From NCBI GenBank assembly GCA_036939975.1, contig JALLPB010000008.1:1-43832 (forward strand): a stretch of DNA of 43,832 nucleotides. The letters run 5' to 3'. Below the pieces are notes generated by a model, which saw nothing but the letters and a program-made list of their open reading frames with translations, was not told the DNA's origin and did no database searches. The DNA comes from Cyclostephanos tholiformis (lineage: Eukaryota > Bacillariophyta > Thalassiosirophyceae > Thalassiosirales > Thalassiosiraceae). The position numbers and the translations under genes are program-made. Positions 1 to 11,300 of this stretch are shown here, piece by piece; within the stretch, counting starts at the first letter, position 1; each line of letters begins with the position of its first letter.

Positions 1-2059
1 AGACGTTCCTTCACGGTCTGTCCGGCCTTTTTTAGCGTTCCTTCACAAAAGGAACAAAGTTCCTTCAGTTGAAACCGCTCCAAAGCGAATCCTGCAGGAA
101 TATGAAGGATTCCTGCAGGAATTAACAGCCTAGCATTTTTGTAGGTACCCCCTCTGACCATGATGTCCGCCACTCTGTCATAGCCCCAATGGTCCACTTT
201 GACACAGAAGCATGCCCCATTACTTGAGAGGCATTTTCCAATTTTGCATGGGAACAATGCTCATGTTTTAAAGGATACATTTAATATGAGTACAGCTTCA
301 CTATCAAACATGGTAATTTGGTAATAAATTGCAAATAATTTGTTAGTCGGTTCCTATCCAATTTGTCGCAGCCCCAATGGACCTCTTATGGTTAGAATGG
401 TCTCACAAAACTTTGCACACATCCTTCAGGCATACATATGAGCAGTTTGACATACCTCAATTGTTCCACATGCATCTGTTCTCACTTTTTATTTTATAGC
501 TCAAAATAGCATGTAAATAGGGGCGTTTTGTTAGTGCAGAATGATTCAATGTTCAGTGCACCCAGCCAGTGGGTTTTGGTCATTTTTTTTACAAAACTTT
601 CAGGAGATCATATTGTCATCTACTAGTAGAGCAGCTTTCAACACTCAGAAAGGGAGTTGGGGTTTTTCCAAGAGACCACCAAGCACTAGGTCTAGTTTAG
701 GTAGGGTAGGACCTGACTGTTTGGTGCAATATTGTACCAGGGACAGGGAGAGAATAAAAACAATCATGTATGATAGAGAATATTGGCTCCTTTCCAACCA
801 AAAAGACTGTAATTTGTCGATAACAAAAAATATTTGCCGAAAATACACCCATGACCTCAAAACATGGGTTTATCTGCAAAAACAGCATGAAGAGAGTGTG
901 GTTCTAATGGTATATGGTTCGCCTTGGCAAATTTTAATCATAACATGTCAAAAATCTATGTGAAAGCTACCTGAGCCAAACCCTCCCCCCAAAAAGACTG
1001 AAAAGTGCTCAATTTGATATTATTCCTACATAAAAAATTCAGTTGTGATAAAAAATGGACTCAAGACCATGATGAAACATCCTATCATAGGGGATCAGTC
1101 ATTATGACCTTGCGCACATACGACGGCCAAGAGCCATGGCCGACAGGGTGGTAGCCGGGCGCCATAATATCAGCGCCATGGCGTCATTCCTGAATATGAA
1201 TGAGAGCTGATGGAATGATGGAATTCCTCCTCAAAGACTGAATTCTATTATTGGTTCGGTTCAAAACCAAATTGGTCCTTAAAGAAAAGGCAGGGTCAAA
1301 AGACGGGTTCATTTCTTTAAATTTGTCACTGTGAGTGAGCATAAAGAAAAATGTTAGAAGGGAATCACGAACATGTCAGCAGCTGTCCCACCAGATGGTA
1401 AGTTGAACACCGGAATTAGGTAATCTGCGAGTTTTTATTCGAAAAACACCGTACTATTATGTTTGGTAATTAAGAGGTAGTAGTTATGTCCACAGAGAGA
1501 TAGTAAAATACCTAGTCAATCAAGTGAATTTCTTCCAAAAAAATGGTACTGCAAGATCATTGTCGAAGCGATAAAGTGACGTCCTTGCTTCGTTGAAGTT
1601 CTTTCTCTCAAAGATCTCTGCATTTTGGGTGCACACGTGTTGAAGAATTACGCCAAGTCAGTTTAGAATTCATGGGGGATGCATGGGAATTCAATTAAGT
1701 TGAAGCGTTTGACGTCACGCAGGCAACAAGAGTAGCGGGGATGGAGTCACTCTTGGGGCAAACAAGAGCGACAGTGATTTTTCGAAGGCGATATGTGTGG
1801 AACCTTGATGCTTTTGTTGCATCTCTGACTCAAATTCTGTGGAGTTGTTGATTGTAATTTGATGATGTTCTTGATGTGGTCATAATTTTCTGACGTCCCA
1901 TGCCTCCTGCGCGGCGTCAAGAAGCGCTTCGCGAATTGATGATTGGATGCTAACTATTTGCTCTCGTCCCTCGCTATACAACCAGTCCTCCCCGAGCATC
2001 TCGTGAATACTACTTAGAACACCCCATCTCCCAACGAAGGCGCGTCGGGCAATCAAGTT
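1..2059. other. AT-rich region without a supported gene
   Basis: I see no coding region here that I can support. The longest open frame (541-963, +) has no recognisable domain and a composition like its surroundings. The left edge holds short repeats and palindromes (listed separately). Around 1120-1190 there is a GC-richer patch with the palindromic string GCGCCATGGCG. The stretch is probably old repeat-derived sequence leading up to the cyclin gene, but nothing in it identifies a family. Confidence 0.5.
5..122. repeat. cluster of short direct repeats and PstI-type palindromes
   Basis: GTTCCTTCA occurs three times (5-13, 37-45, 59-67), and the middle copy can pair with GGAAC at 51-55 as a small hairpin. 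TCCTGCAGGA occurs at 90-99 and again inside a perfect 14-bp palindrome, ATTCCTGCAGGAAT, at 109-122. The window starts inside this cluster, so its full extent is unknown. Confidence 0.6.
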
Positions 2060-3112
2060 ATGACGGCCATGACGACAAGCCGGAGGACGATCGTCGAAGC
2101 CCTCCAATACCGCGAAGCCCGCCAATCGATCGTCTCCTCCTACGTCCTGACCGACACGTCCCCCCCCTCGCGCATCAATGCCGTCTGGCGTCAGAAGGTG
2201 ATCCACTGGTACTTCACCGTCGTCGCTGCCCTGCGACGGCAGCACGCCGCCTCGTCCGCCGCCTCTCCGGGATCGTCGTCGAGCGACGTCAATCCATTCG
2301 ATCGCACCATGGTCCACGTCTCCGCGTCCCTGCTCGATGGATACCTCGCGTCCCTATCGGGCGAGAGGGCGATGCGGTACAAGCGTCGCGCCGCCTACCA
2401 GCTCCTAGCGACGACGTGCCTGCTGCTGGGGATGCGACTCGCACGACACGAATCGATCAAGGAGGACCTCGTGTCGACGGATGGAGGAGGAGGGTTGAAG
2501 CGCGCCAAGACCCACAGGACGAACATGAACGATGCCATCAACGAGGCCTCTACCGCCGCCGCCACGAGAGTCGCCATCCCCACCGCGGCCACGATATTGC
2601 GTATCAGCGCCGCTCCCATGTCCATAACCGAGCGTCACGTCCTCGCCATGGTCAACGAATTGACGGGATCGCGATCGTTCCCGCGCTCCGGGGGGGTCGT
2701 CACGGCGCTCGATTACGTCCGGGCGCTGTCGTCGTCGTTCCCATCATCCGGGTACACGGACGAGGAGGAGGACCTGCCCGTGTCATTGGGACCCGACGGC
2801 GCCGAGGAGGCGCGTCGACTCGCCGACCTCGCATTGGTCGACTCGACCTACCCCCCCCTACGTCCGGCCGTTCTCGCCTGCGCCGTCATCTCGCTAGTCC
2901 TGTCGAAATCGTCCTCGTCGTCCGACGTCGTTCGACGGTGCGTCCATCGTTCCGTCCTCGGCCGGTTGGCCGACGACCCCGAGCTCGTACGTGCCGCGTG
3001 CAAGGCCGAGTCGCACCTGCGCGTCCTTCGGTCGGAGCCGCCGTCGAGGGACGCGAGGCGCGCCATCATCGCGCCGCCCACCTCCCACCTCATCCCCCTC
3101 GAGGATGATTAG
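2060..3112 (+). CDS. cyclin-box protein, diatom-type cyclin
   Basis: This is a 350-residue protein with a cyclin N-terminal fold. The helix-1 signature is RxxxVWRQKVIHWYF (about residues 38-52), followed by a helix with ASLLDGYLAS and then YQLLATTCLLLGMRLA (about 114-129). That matches the cyclin box (R..LVdWl, al.ylDRfL, lqLla.t.lfiA.K). A low-complexity loop rich in Ser/Ala separates the first two helices, and a second insert (about 135-165) precedes a C-terminal part that may be the second cyclin fold. Cyclins bind and activate cyclin-dependent kinases; diatoms have an expanded set that responds to cell-cycle or nutrient cues. The ATG at 2060 is the first Met after an in-frame TAG at 2015, so the start is well defined. 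Target kinase and cell-cycle phase cannot be read from the sequence. Confidence 0.75.
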   Translation: MTAMTTSRRTIVEALQYREARQSIVSSYVLTDTSPPSRINAVWRQKVIHWYFTVVAALRRQHAASSAASPGSSSSDVNPFDRTMVHVSASLLDGYLASLSGERAMRYKRRAAYQLLATTCLLLGMRLARHESIKEDLVSTDGGGGLKRAKTHRTNMNDAINEASTAAATRVAIPTAATILRISAAPMSITERHVLAMVNELTGSRSFPRSGGVVTALDYVRALSSSFPSSGYTDEEEDLPVSLGPDGAEEARRLADLALVDSTYPPLRPAVLACAVISLVLSKSSSSSDVVRRCVHRSVLGRLADDPELVRAACKAESHLRVLRSEPPSRDARRAIIAPPTSHLIPLEDD

Positions 3113-4242
3113 AGGTGGGACAACAGTACCCCGCCCCCCCTCGACACTTTCCACGGAGGAAAAGCCATGATCCAAGTAAGCAGGTGCCCAGCATCGTGTG
3201 CCGAAGGGGCACGATAATCAAGGAGAGAAATAGAGAGGATTTGCTATGAATTGTCATGTATATATTATTGTCCCATTCAGATTCCTTTTTTCACCCTCCA
3301 AGATCCGTACCCAAAAGGCATAGACGTCACGAATAAACACCCATTGCACGGCCCTCGCGTTTCGCAAGTCACTACACGGTTTCGGGATCTAATAGAGAAC
3401 GGCCTTTACACGATTCCATAATACGCCAAGGTCGAGACCCCCATGCTGCCCGGTGCAAGCCACACCCAATTAGAGTCAAGTCAAGTCAACGTTTGACATA
3501 ACGCATTCATAGCACCCACATCATGGAGATACTTCAATTTTTGAGATACAAATCCAAGAGGTACCATGAAAATTACATTCACGGAACGACCGTACACAAT
3601 ACATACACCCAACCGAAGAAATGCATCTTCCGTCATCGACTTCTCTCAATAGATTACTCCAAGGAGAAGTCTTCGTTAACGATTAACGAAAATATAAATT
3701 CATAAACTTATTTGAGCATGGAGAGAGATATCCCCAGACCAAGAGAGAGAGAGAGAGAGCTATCCTTTCCATTTATTTGTGATATCCGTTTGGGGTACAT
3801 GAAATCGCCTAACCCCTCGACTGCTTGATTGCTTGAAATGAAAAAGACAACGTTGCCCAAAAGGGCACGTTGACACTCGAAGCGGGAAACAAATCATTGT
3901 ACCTGTTTGTATATGTGAGAGGATCGACGTCAAGACCCATAATGACATCCCCCACATAGAGAAGTGTTGCTAGAGATGTGCCCAGAATGTTTTATCATGC
4001 CTTACTAACGAATTCCTCTAGCGAATTGTTGAATGAGCTTCTTTTTAAATTAATCCTACAAAAATCGTATTTCTGCAAGGATAGAGAGCAAGAATGGTCA
4101 TTGTATGAGATTTTGCCAATCATACTCCAAAAATGGCGAGAAGGGGAAACTTTATCACTTATGTCAACTACCTATTCTTCTATGATTAGCTGCGATTACG
4201 ATTTCCAAACAATCATTCAAATATAATCTCGGGACAATTCAT
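3113..4242. other. intergenic region, no supported gene
   Basis: The 3' flank of the cyclin gene converges with the 3' end of the unknown gene that follows. A short (GA)n microsatellite lies near 3743-3760. The small open frames (3523-3705 +, 3760-3957 -, 3978-4226 +) show no domain and are not supported. Confidence 0.5.
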
Positions 4243-5040
4243 TCAACTGTCGCTTTTCGACGTGATCTTCTGACGCTTAGACCCATGTCTTGCATCGGCG
4301 TGCATAGCCACGCACTGCCACGGGGGGATAACGATCTCGACGTGCCCGTCCACCGCCGTGGTAGCGATTTGCTCGAGCACCGCCCTCGTCAGATCCTCGA
4401 CGTCCCAACCCGACCGCTCGTCGTCCTCATCAACATAACGCCTCGCGAGGGTCACCCGATTCCCCACGCGCAGCCACCCGACAGAGAGGAAATGCCCGAA
4501 TTCGTTGTCGCCTACCGCGAGGACGAGATTCGTGAGCTGATTTCGGAGCTTGCCAGACCAACGCAACGTGGGCGAAAAGAAAAACACGTCATGCCTGTCG
4601 TCGTGGTGCGTTTCCTTCTCGTTACCTTCCCCGAGCTCGTATCCAGTCCCACCGGTCATGTCGACCCGGTGGTGGATCGTAGATGCGTCACCCCCGACGA
4701 CATTTCCTCCGTCGCCGCCCTTCGAATACTCAACGTCGACGCCGTCGTCGGTCGTTGCGACCCTCGACACGGCGCCCTCGACCTCGAACGTGTGGTCCGA
4801 GGACACGTACTCGTCGAAGGCACCACGCTTGGGCGTTGGAACCTTGGCAGCGTCGGCCTCGTTGCACCCGATCCAGGTGCCGCGCCACCGAACACGGAGG
4901 CTGTCCGCTCCCTTGCTGAGCTCCTCGGACTCTTCCCCGATGCCGCTCTCGGCCTTCTTTTCCTCTGTTTCTTCATTTTCGACGAAACTTAGGATTCCGT
5001 CCCACACGAAGAGAGTTGTCCTCCAATCCTCCTTCGTCAT
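4243..5040 (-). CDS. unknown protein, probably stramenopile-restricted
   Basis: This is a 265-residue protein I do not recognise by name. It looks real: the ATG at 5040 opens a long frame of ordinary composition with conserved-looking blocks. These are WDGILSF near residue 14, an acidic linker, WRGTWIGCNEADA at about 52-64, SSDHTFEVEG at about 80-89, and a later block reading SPTLRWSGKL, NEFGHFLSVGW and GNRVTLARRY. The alternating Trp/Gly-rich beta-like blocks suggest a compact beta fold. The C-terminus (KRQKIT) is basic and could be a nuclear localisation signal. It has no signal peptide or membrane segment. The enclosed + strand frame (4285-4992) is its antisense shadow. No function is proposed. 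Confidence 0.6.
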   Translation of the reverse strand: MTKEDWRTTLFVWDGILSFVENEETEEKKAESGIGEESEELSKGADSLRVRWRGTWIGCNEADAAKVPTPKRGAFDEYVSSDHTFEVEGAVSRVATTDDGVDVEYSKGGDGGNVVGGDASTIHHRVDMTGGTGYELGEGNEKETHHDDRHDVFFFSPTLRWSGKLRNQLTNLVLAVGDNEFGHFLSVGWLRVGNRVTLARRYVDEDDERSGWDVEDLTRAVLEQIATTAVDGHVEIVIPPWQCVAMHADARHGSKRQKITSKSDS

Positions 5041-5573
5041 GCTTGTTCGAGGGGGGAATGTGACTGCGGTGTGAGGAGGATAATAGTATGCTCCTATCCC
5101 GTTCTAGAGAAGGAGATAAAAATAATCCGTCAGGCGGGGTGTACGATGGTACTACTTACCATAGTGGGGGAACATCACTCCTCTCGTGGGGTTCGTATCT
5201 TTGATTCAAGAAGTAAAAATATTGATTCCTACCTATCTTAAATATCATGCCCGTCATCTTTTACTCTCGTGCTGCCCATGGAGCTCAAAAATGGTTGGTA
5301 ATATGATGTAGTAGTGAACTAATATAATATGATTTATGGACTGTGACCATATCGTACATCATGCCACATGTTCGTTCCTTTATCATCTTAATCATGCGCT
5401 CGGCTTCACGCGCTCGTTCAGTCACACGGCGTTCCTTCCTCGTTCACTCTTGACTCTCCGTCCATCAGTATTGCCAACAAAACGGGTTGCATAAAACACC
5501 ATTCATGAAGTGGTCCTCGTCTTGCGTGAAATTATGAACAGAAATCCCATACTCTAGTCCAAAAATATTATAT
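5041..5573. other. intergenic region, no supported gene
   Basis: AT-rich spacer between the 5' end of the unknown gene and the 3' end of the desaturase. It contains no open frame worth reporting and no obvious regulatory structure. Confidence 0.5.
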
Positions 5574-7692
5574 TCAAGCGGGCCTCTTCTCCATCTCCAA
5601 GGTGTGCGCCACATGCCTCCCGATCGCGTCGCGGTACCCCGATGCTACATGATACGGAACCCCGTGCTTCTCGCATATCATCCTAACGCCCCTCGACAAC
5701 GTCGGGAGGTGACAGTGGTTCACCGTCGGGAAGAGGTGATGCTCGATCTGGTAATTCAAACCGCCGGAGAAGTAGTAACAGAACCACGAGTCGTTGCCGA
5801 AGTTCTGGGCCGTCATGACCTGGTGTTTGTAAAAGTTGGTATTCGACGCGTGGGCGCAGTCGTTCGTTAGGTGATTGATCTGCGTGTTCACCATGAAGCA
5901 AACGCTGAGGATTATCCCCGGCAACGTCGCCCACAACGTCGCCTTCCAAAACGACGGGAATGTCAGGTACGGCCAAACGTGCATCAGGGAGACGTATACC
6001 AATCTCCCAAGGACGTGGGCGACGTATCGCGGTCGGGACAGCGACATGTACGGCACGACGTTATTGTACGACAGCTTGACGTTGGCCTTGGCGTCGTTCA
6101 GCAACGACAGGCCGATCCCGAGCGCCACCGACCATACGAACAATACGCGATGCCACCTCGCCTGACCGACGTGCGTCGGCCTCCATCGTATGCTATCGTG
6201 CTCCCTCATCAATTGGGGCGCGTGGGCCAGGTCCGGATCGCGATGTTCCACGTTGGGATACGCGTGATGGCCGATGACGTGCTCGTGGTACCACATCCAC
6301 GGACTTGAGTAATACGGAAAGAGATACGGCAGCCACGCGTTGACCCTCCAATCGTGACTCAGGCTGAAGTGGAGGCCGTCGTGCCAGTAGTTCACGGCCG
6401 TGACCCAGGCGAGGAGGGGCGTTATCAGGAGGAACGTCCATTCCCCCCGAACGTACCGGGGCAGCGTGACGAAGAACGCCGTCATCAGCGCGAGTATCAT
6501 CGCCCACCGTCCGGGCGTGGCCTTGGACGCACGATGGATCGTTATTCCCCTATCCCTCGCGATCGACTCGAGGTGATCGCGCAATAAACGTCGCAGGTCG
6601 GATGCGAAACCGTCATCGTCGATGCCCTCCCAGTCGTATATTAATCCGTCGTCCCTCGGATCCATGAGCTCGCATCCCGACGATTCCGCCACGCCGTCCC
6701 CGCTCGTGGTGGTGGGTACCTCGTACCTCGACAGTACCCTGCGCAACTTGTTCCGATCCGTTAGCGGATGGTGGGATTCGAACAGCGCCGTGCCATCGCG
6801 CAAATGTATCAACGAAAGCGCGATCGGGCCGCCGGGGTGATCGAATTTCGTTAGGTCGTGCCATCGACCGTGTATACGCGTCAATAGTCGATCGGATGGA
6901 TTTTTATCCGTATCGCGTTGGGACGGCGATTTGGCCTCCGTGAAGACGTACGGTCCGTAGCGTCGCACGAGCTGTGTTCCCGTTGCGTGCGCGGGTTATT
7001 TTTTTTTTTTTTTGGTCGTCATCGTTCGGGAAAAAAAAAAAAATCACCGAGAGGAGGAGCGATACGTGGAAGAAAGAACGAGGGATGGGGATGGTGGTGG
7101 TGGTGGTTGTGGTGAGTGAGTGAGGGATCACCATGGCGGGGTGATGGGGTAGTAGGAGAAAAGAAACGTTGGATGGGCGGGGATGTGAGCGATGGCGATG
7201 CCATCATCGTATCGACGGGGGTGGGGGTGGTGGGAAGGGCGCGTCGTTCTTGACTTCGTTTCTCTCTCTCTCTCCCCTCCCTCTCCCCCCCCCCCCTCCC
7301 CTACCCTCCCACGCCCCAATCAATCGCCCACGGCTCTCCCCGCGTCTCGCGAAGGAATAATATACATTATATCTATATCAAATATGCCTCCACGATGGGT
7401 ACATCGTACTCACCCATAAAAACGCGACGATCATCGCCAGGCCCAACAAGCACGAGTCGGTATACGGTGGGAGATGATAATCGACGATGTCCATGTTGTG
7501 GGATGATATCATGTAAGAAGACAACGTGCAGGCGGGCCAACGCATCCCGCCGACCTTGTGGGATGATGCGATCGTCGTCGTCGTCGTCGTCGTCGACGAC
7601 GACGCCAAACTCTCGTCGTCGACGCAGGACGCCGATGGCGAGGAGGAGGAGGAGGACATGTTCGACGAATCCATGTTTGCTCCGAATTCCAA
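5574..7692 (-). CDS. cytochrome-b5 front-end fatty acid desaturase (two exons)
   Basis: I model exon 1 as 7692-7414 and exon 2 as 6971-5574, with a 442-bp intron (GTGAGT donor at 7413, CACAG acceptor ending at 6972), giving 558 residues. Exon 2 alone has no ATG at its 5' end; the frame would start at a GTG (6968), so an upstream exon is needed, and the splice joins in phase 0. Exon 1 gives a Ser/Thr-rich N-terminus and a hydrophobic segment (CLLGLAMIVAFLW) just before the junction. Next come a cytochrome b5-like domain with HPGG (138-141) and the three His boxes of membrane di-iron desaturases: HDGLH (290-294), HEHVIGHH (322-329) and QIEHH (501-505). Gln instead of His in box 3 marks front-end desaturases (delta-4/5/6/8 type), which place a double bond between an existing one and the carboxyl end in the ER or plastid envelope. 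Box 2 spacing resembles delta-5-like members, but regioselectivity cannot be settled from motifs. It is divergent from the CFA-synthase fusion. Confidence 0.85.
6972..7413 (-). other. long intron of the desaturase gene
   Basis: The intron is inferred from a GTGAGT donor and a CACAG acceptor that join the two frames in phase 0. At 442 bp it is about three times longer than any other intron in the window. It contains T and A homopolymer runs near the acceptor (6998-7043) and CT-rich, G-rich and C-rich runs (7081-7320). Confidence 0.6.
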
Positions 7693-8306
7693 GTATCACT
7701 GGGTGATGGAGGGTGGGGGGGGGCAGCGGGTGTGTGCGCGTTAATCTCTATCTCTCTCCCTCTAATATTATAATAAAATAATTCGATGGAGGTGTTCGGA
7801 ATCTTCCGTGCTGCGTCAGAGTGTTCTCGCGAATTATTTAGGCGAGAGGAGAGGCGAAGTGTGGAGAGAAAAAGTGCCGATGATGGAGAAGATTGGTTAT
7901 GTGTAATAATATTATTATGATGAATTGTGTGATGGATAATCGGGGGTATCTCGTGAAAAAAAAAAAACCACGATTTCATTTCGGAGAAACGATATAATGA
8001 CCCATATTAATTCCTTCATGAAAGAATGACGTCCGACCAAACCGAAATGACGCACAACATGCGATGGCGATGATTTTTTGCTGGGTAAGGATTTTTCTAC
8101 GGATTCCATCCTTGTGGCCAATATAAGTATACATACTACACAATGACGCAGCGATCCGAGCCAGTATCGTAGTGGAAAAAACGAAAAAAACAAAAATATT
8201 ATTATTGATCACACACAAAAAATCCACCATCAAACTCCTCCCTCGATCATATTGTATTCATCTCCATCCGCTCTTCGAAAAACAAACGAACGAACTATAT
8301 AGAACG
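7693..8306. promoter_or_regulatory. shared divergent promoter region, desaturase / CFA synthase
   Basis: This is the 614-bp interval between the proposed desaturase start (7692, -) and the CFA-synthase fusion start (8307, +). It must hold both promoters and 5' leaders. A CT-rich stretch lies near 7741-7765, AT-rich stretches near 7763-7780 and 7900-7925, and an A-run at 7957-7967. No specific factor site can be assigned. Confidence 0.5.
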
Positions 8307-11300
8307 ATGGAGGTTAAGACCGTGGGCAAGACTCGCATTGCCATCATCGGGGGAGGCGTATCCGGCCTCGCCGCGGCGTGGCACCTCGTTCAATCCTCCT
8401 CCACCTCGACGTCCTCCGATGGGGGGGACGGGGGGGGAGGATCGTCGTCATCGTCCTCATCACCATACGACGTAATTCTATTCGAATCCGAGGGTAGACT
8501 GGGCGGACACGCGCACACCCTCAGATTGAACACGAGGACCCGAACGTGCGTGGAATATGCCAACGGCGCGTCCGTCCACTCCACTACCACCAACATCGCC
8601 GATGCCGATGCCACCGTCCTCGTCGTGGAGGAGGAGGACGGGAAGAGGAACGACGACGGGATGGTGGACGTCGACGTGGGTTTCATGGTGTACAATCCCG
8701 TGAATTATCCCAACATGACTCGATGGTTCGATCGCCTCGGCGTGAGGGGCGAGAATACCGACATGAGCCTTTCCGTTAGCCTCGATGACGGGATCAGGGA
8801 ATGGAGCAGTCGCTCGCTGCGCGGATTGCTCGCGAATCCCCTCCAATTGTTCAAATCCGAATTCCGTTCCTTCCTCTCGGACTTGACGAGATTCAACGTC
8901 GAGGCCGGCGACCTCCTACTATTGCCGAGGGACGATCCTAGGCGTATGGTTACCATCGGAGAATACCTAACGAGGGAGGGATATACCGTCGCGTTCGCCA
9001 CTTATTACCTCCTCCCGATGATGGCGGCCCTGTGGTCGTCGAGTCACGAGGACGTGCTGTCATTCCCGGCGACGTCGCTAATCGAATTCATGTGCAATCA
9101 TCGCATGCTGCAGCTGTTCGATCGTCCCGTCTATCAGACCCCCGCGGGACGGAGCATCGAGTATACCGGCGTGATGGCGAGGATTTTGGGCGATGGGGCG
9201 AGGACTCGAACGCCGATCGTATCGCTTAAAAAATTCCGCCGCGCGTCGACCGGACTCGTCGAGTTCGAGCTATTCACGACCGATGGCGTTTCGGTCGGCA
9301 CGTTCGATCACGTGATCTTCGCATGTCACTCCCCCCAGGCCGCGCGCATCCTCGAGTCGAACAACATCGACGCGGCAGCGGCAGCATCGGCCGCATGCGA
9401 CGACGACGACGATGACACCGCGCTCGTCGATCGCGGTCTAATCGACGCGCTGAGAATGATCGAATACGGCGACAACGTCGTATACGTACACTCGGATCCG
9501 AGATTGATGCCCACGAGGAAATGCGCTTGGGGGGCGTGGAATTGCATGGGCAAGAGTTCCCTGTTGGCATCGCGCATCGCCTCCAGGAGGGAGGGCGAGG
9601 CCATGGAGGGATCCGCATCGGGGTTCGGGAACAGGCTGACGTCGTCATCGTCCGACGACGACGTGAGGGGGGACGTCGCAACCGTTAACGGCGATGGCGC
9701 ATCGTTGGAGGGGGAGGACGGTCGGATGAGGGCGGTGTACGTCATGTACCACCTGAATCGATTGCAGAACCTAAAGACGTCGACGGACGTATTCGTTTCG
9801 CTCAATCCGCACGTACCGCCAAAGTCGGAATTGGTCTACCGACGTCAGATCATGGCCCATCCGCAATTCAACGTCCGAACGCACGCGGGACGGTCGATGG
9901 TCAGGGACTTGTATCAGGGCAAATCCGGGCTGTGGTTCTGCGGCGCGTACATGTGCTACGGCTTCCACGAGGACGGATGCCGCTCGGGATTCGAGGTCGC
10001 GACGTCGATCAACGGTATTCCGTTGCCCTGGGCGAATGGGATGGACGACGGGGATACGGCCGTGACCGCCGCGCCGACGACCACCACGATGGTCCTCCCC
10101 CCCCCGGACCTCGCCAGGTCCAATCACGAGCGCAACGACGGACCGTACCGCAGGCTCAAGCGGCTGCTCACCTACCGTCTACCCGTCGCCATATGCAAGG
10201 CCCTCGTGACGCGCTTCCTCAAATCGGCGATCACCAGGGGACGGCTGATACTGAAGTTGAACGACGGGTCACTATTGTCCTTCGGCGATGGATCCGCGTG
10301 CGGTGACGATTCGCGTCCCGTCACGGCGAGGGTGTACGACGATTGGTTCTTCGTCAAGGTCGCGACCGAGTTTGACCTCGGACTAGCTCGGTCGTACATG
10401 GCCGGGCAGTTCCTGGTCGAGGGACTCGACGACGAGGAGGGGTATCCGTGGACGCTTCGTTCGCCCGGCAAGGAGCGCACGAAGGCCGAGACGAACGGCG
10501 TCATCGGTGATCCCGTCGGACTAACGAGGCTCTTCCTGTTGTTCGTCGGCAATCGCGATGGGGGGGAAATAGGCTTACGGTCCGCCAAGCAACACACGTA
10601 CGCGAACGCTCTCCAGAATGCGTCGGGACTAGCCATATCCAAGGTAGGATCGTTCGTCAATTACCTCCGTTTCAAGATCTTCATGGACAACTCTGAGCGG
10701 GGTGGATCGTTGAAGAATATTCACGCCCACTACGACCTGTCGAACGACCTATTCCGCACGTTCCTCGACAAGGAGACGTTGATGTACTCGTCTGCCATAT
10801 ACGACGCCGTGGCGGCACCGCCGGCGATCTCGGGCCGTCCGTCCTCTGGCTTAATGTTCAAGGGATCTCTGGAAGAGGCCCAGTGGCGCAAGCTTGATAC
10901 GTTGTGCGATCGCGCTCAGATCATGCCCGGTCAGACTCTACTCGATATTGGATTCGGTTGGGGAGGATTATCCCTCCATGCCGCCAAGAAATACGGCTGC
11001 CGCGTGACGGGCATCACCCTCAGCGTCGAGCAGAAGGCGTTGGCGGAGGAACGCGTGGAGAAAGAAGGATTGGGCCACCTCATAAACTTCGAGGTCGTTG
11101 ACTATCGAGTATTCGCCAGACGTGCGGACAATCGGGGAAAATTCGACCGCGTAATTTCCTGCGAAATGATCGAGGCGGTGGGCCACGAGCACCTCGGCGA
11201 ATTTTTCTGGGCCGTGGAACAAGTTCTGGCTTACGACGGAGTTTTAGTTATGGAAGCGATCACTACGCCCGAGGCGCGTTACGAGACCTACCTGCGTTCC

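Noticed and set aside
541..963. 140-codon open frame on the + strand
   Set aside because: No domain, no homology I recognise, and two antisense frames of similar length overlap it; composition is that of the surrounding non-coding DNA.
6768..6785. tRNA B-box-like string GTTCGAATCCCACC on the minus strand
   Set aside because: It lies inside the desaturase coding frame (LFESHHP) and there is no matching A box, anticodon arm or acceptor stem around it.
7373..7699. Second minus-strand frame overlapping the proposed desaturase exon 1
   Set aside because: Its poly-Asp/Arg content comes from reading the (GTC)n run in another frame, and it does not connect in frame to exon 2 through the strong donor.
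8172..8306. In-frame 45-codon N-terminal extension of the CFA-synthase fusion
   Set aside because: It opens with GTG, not ATG; the sequence is AT-rich leader-like, and the FAD domain starts properly from the ATG at 8307.
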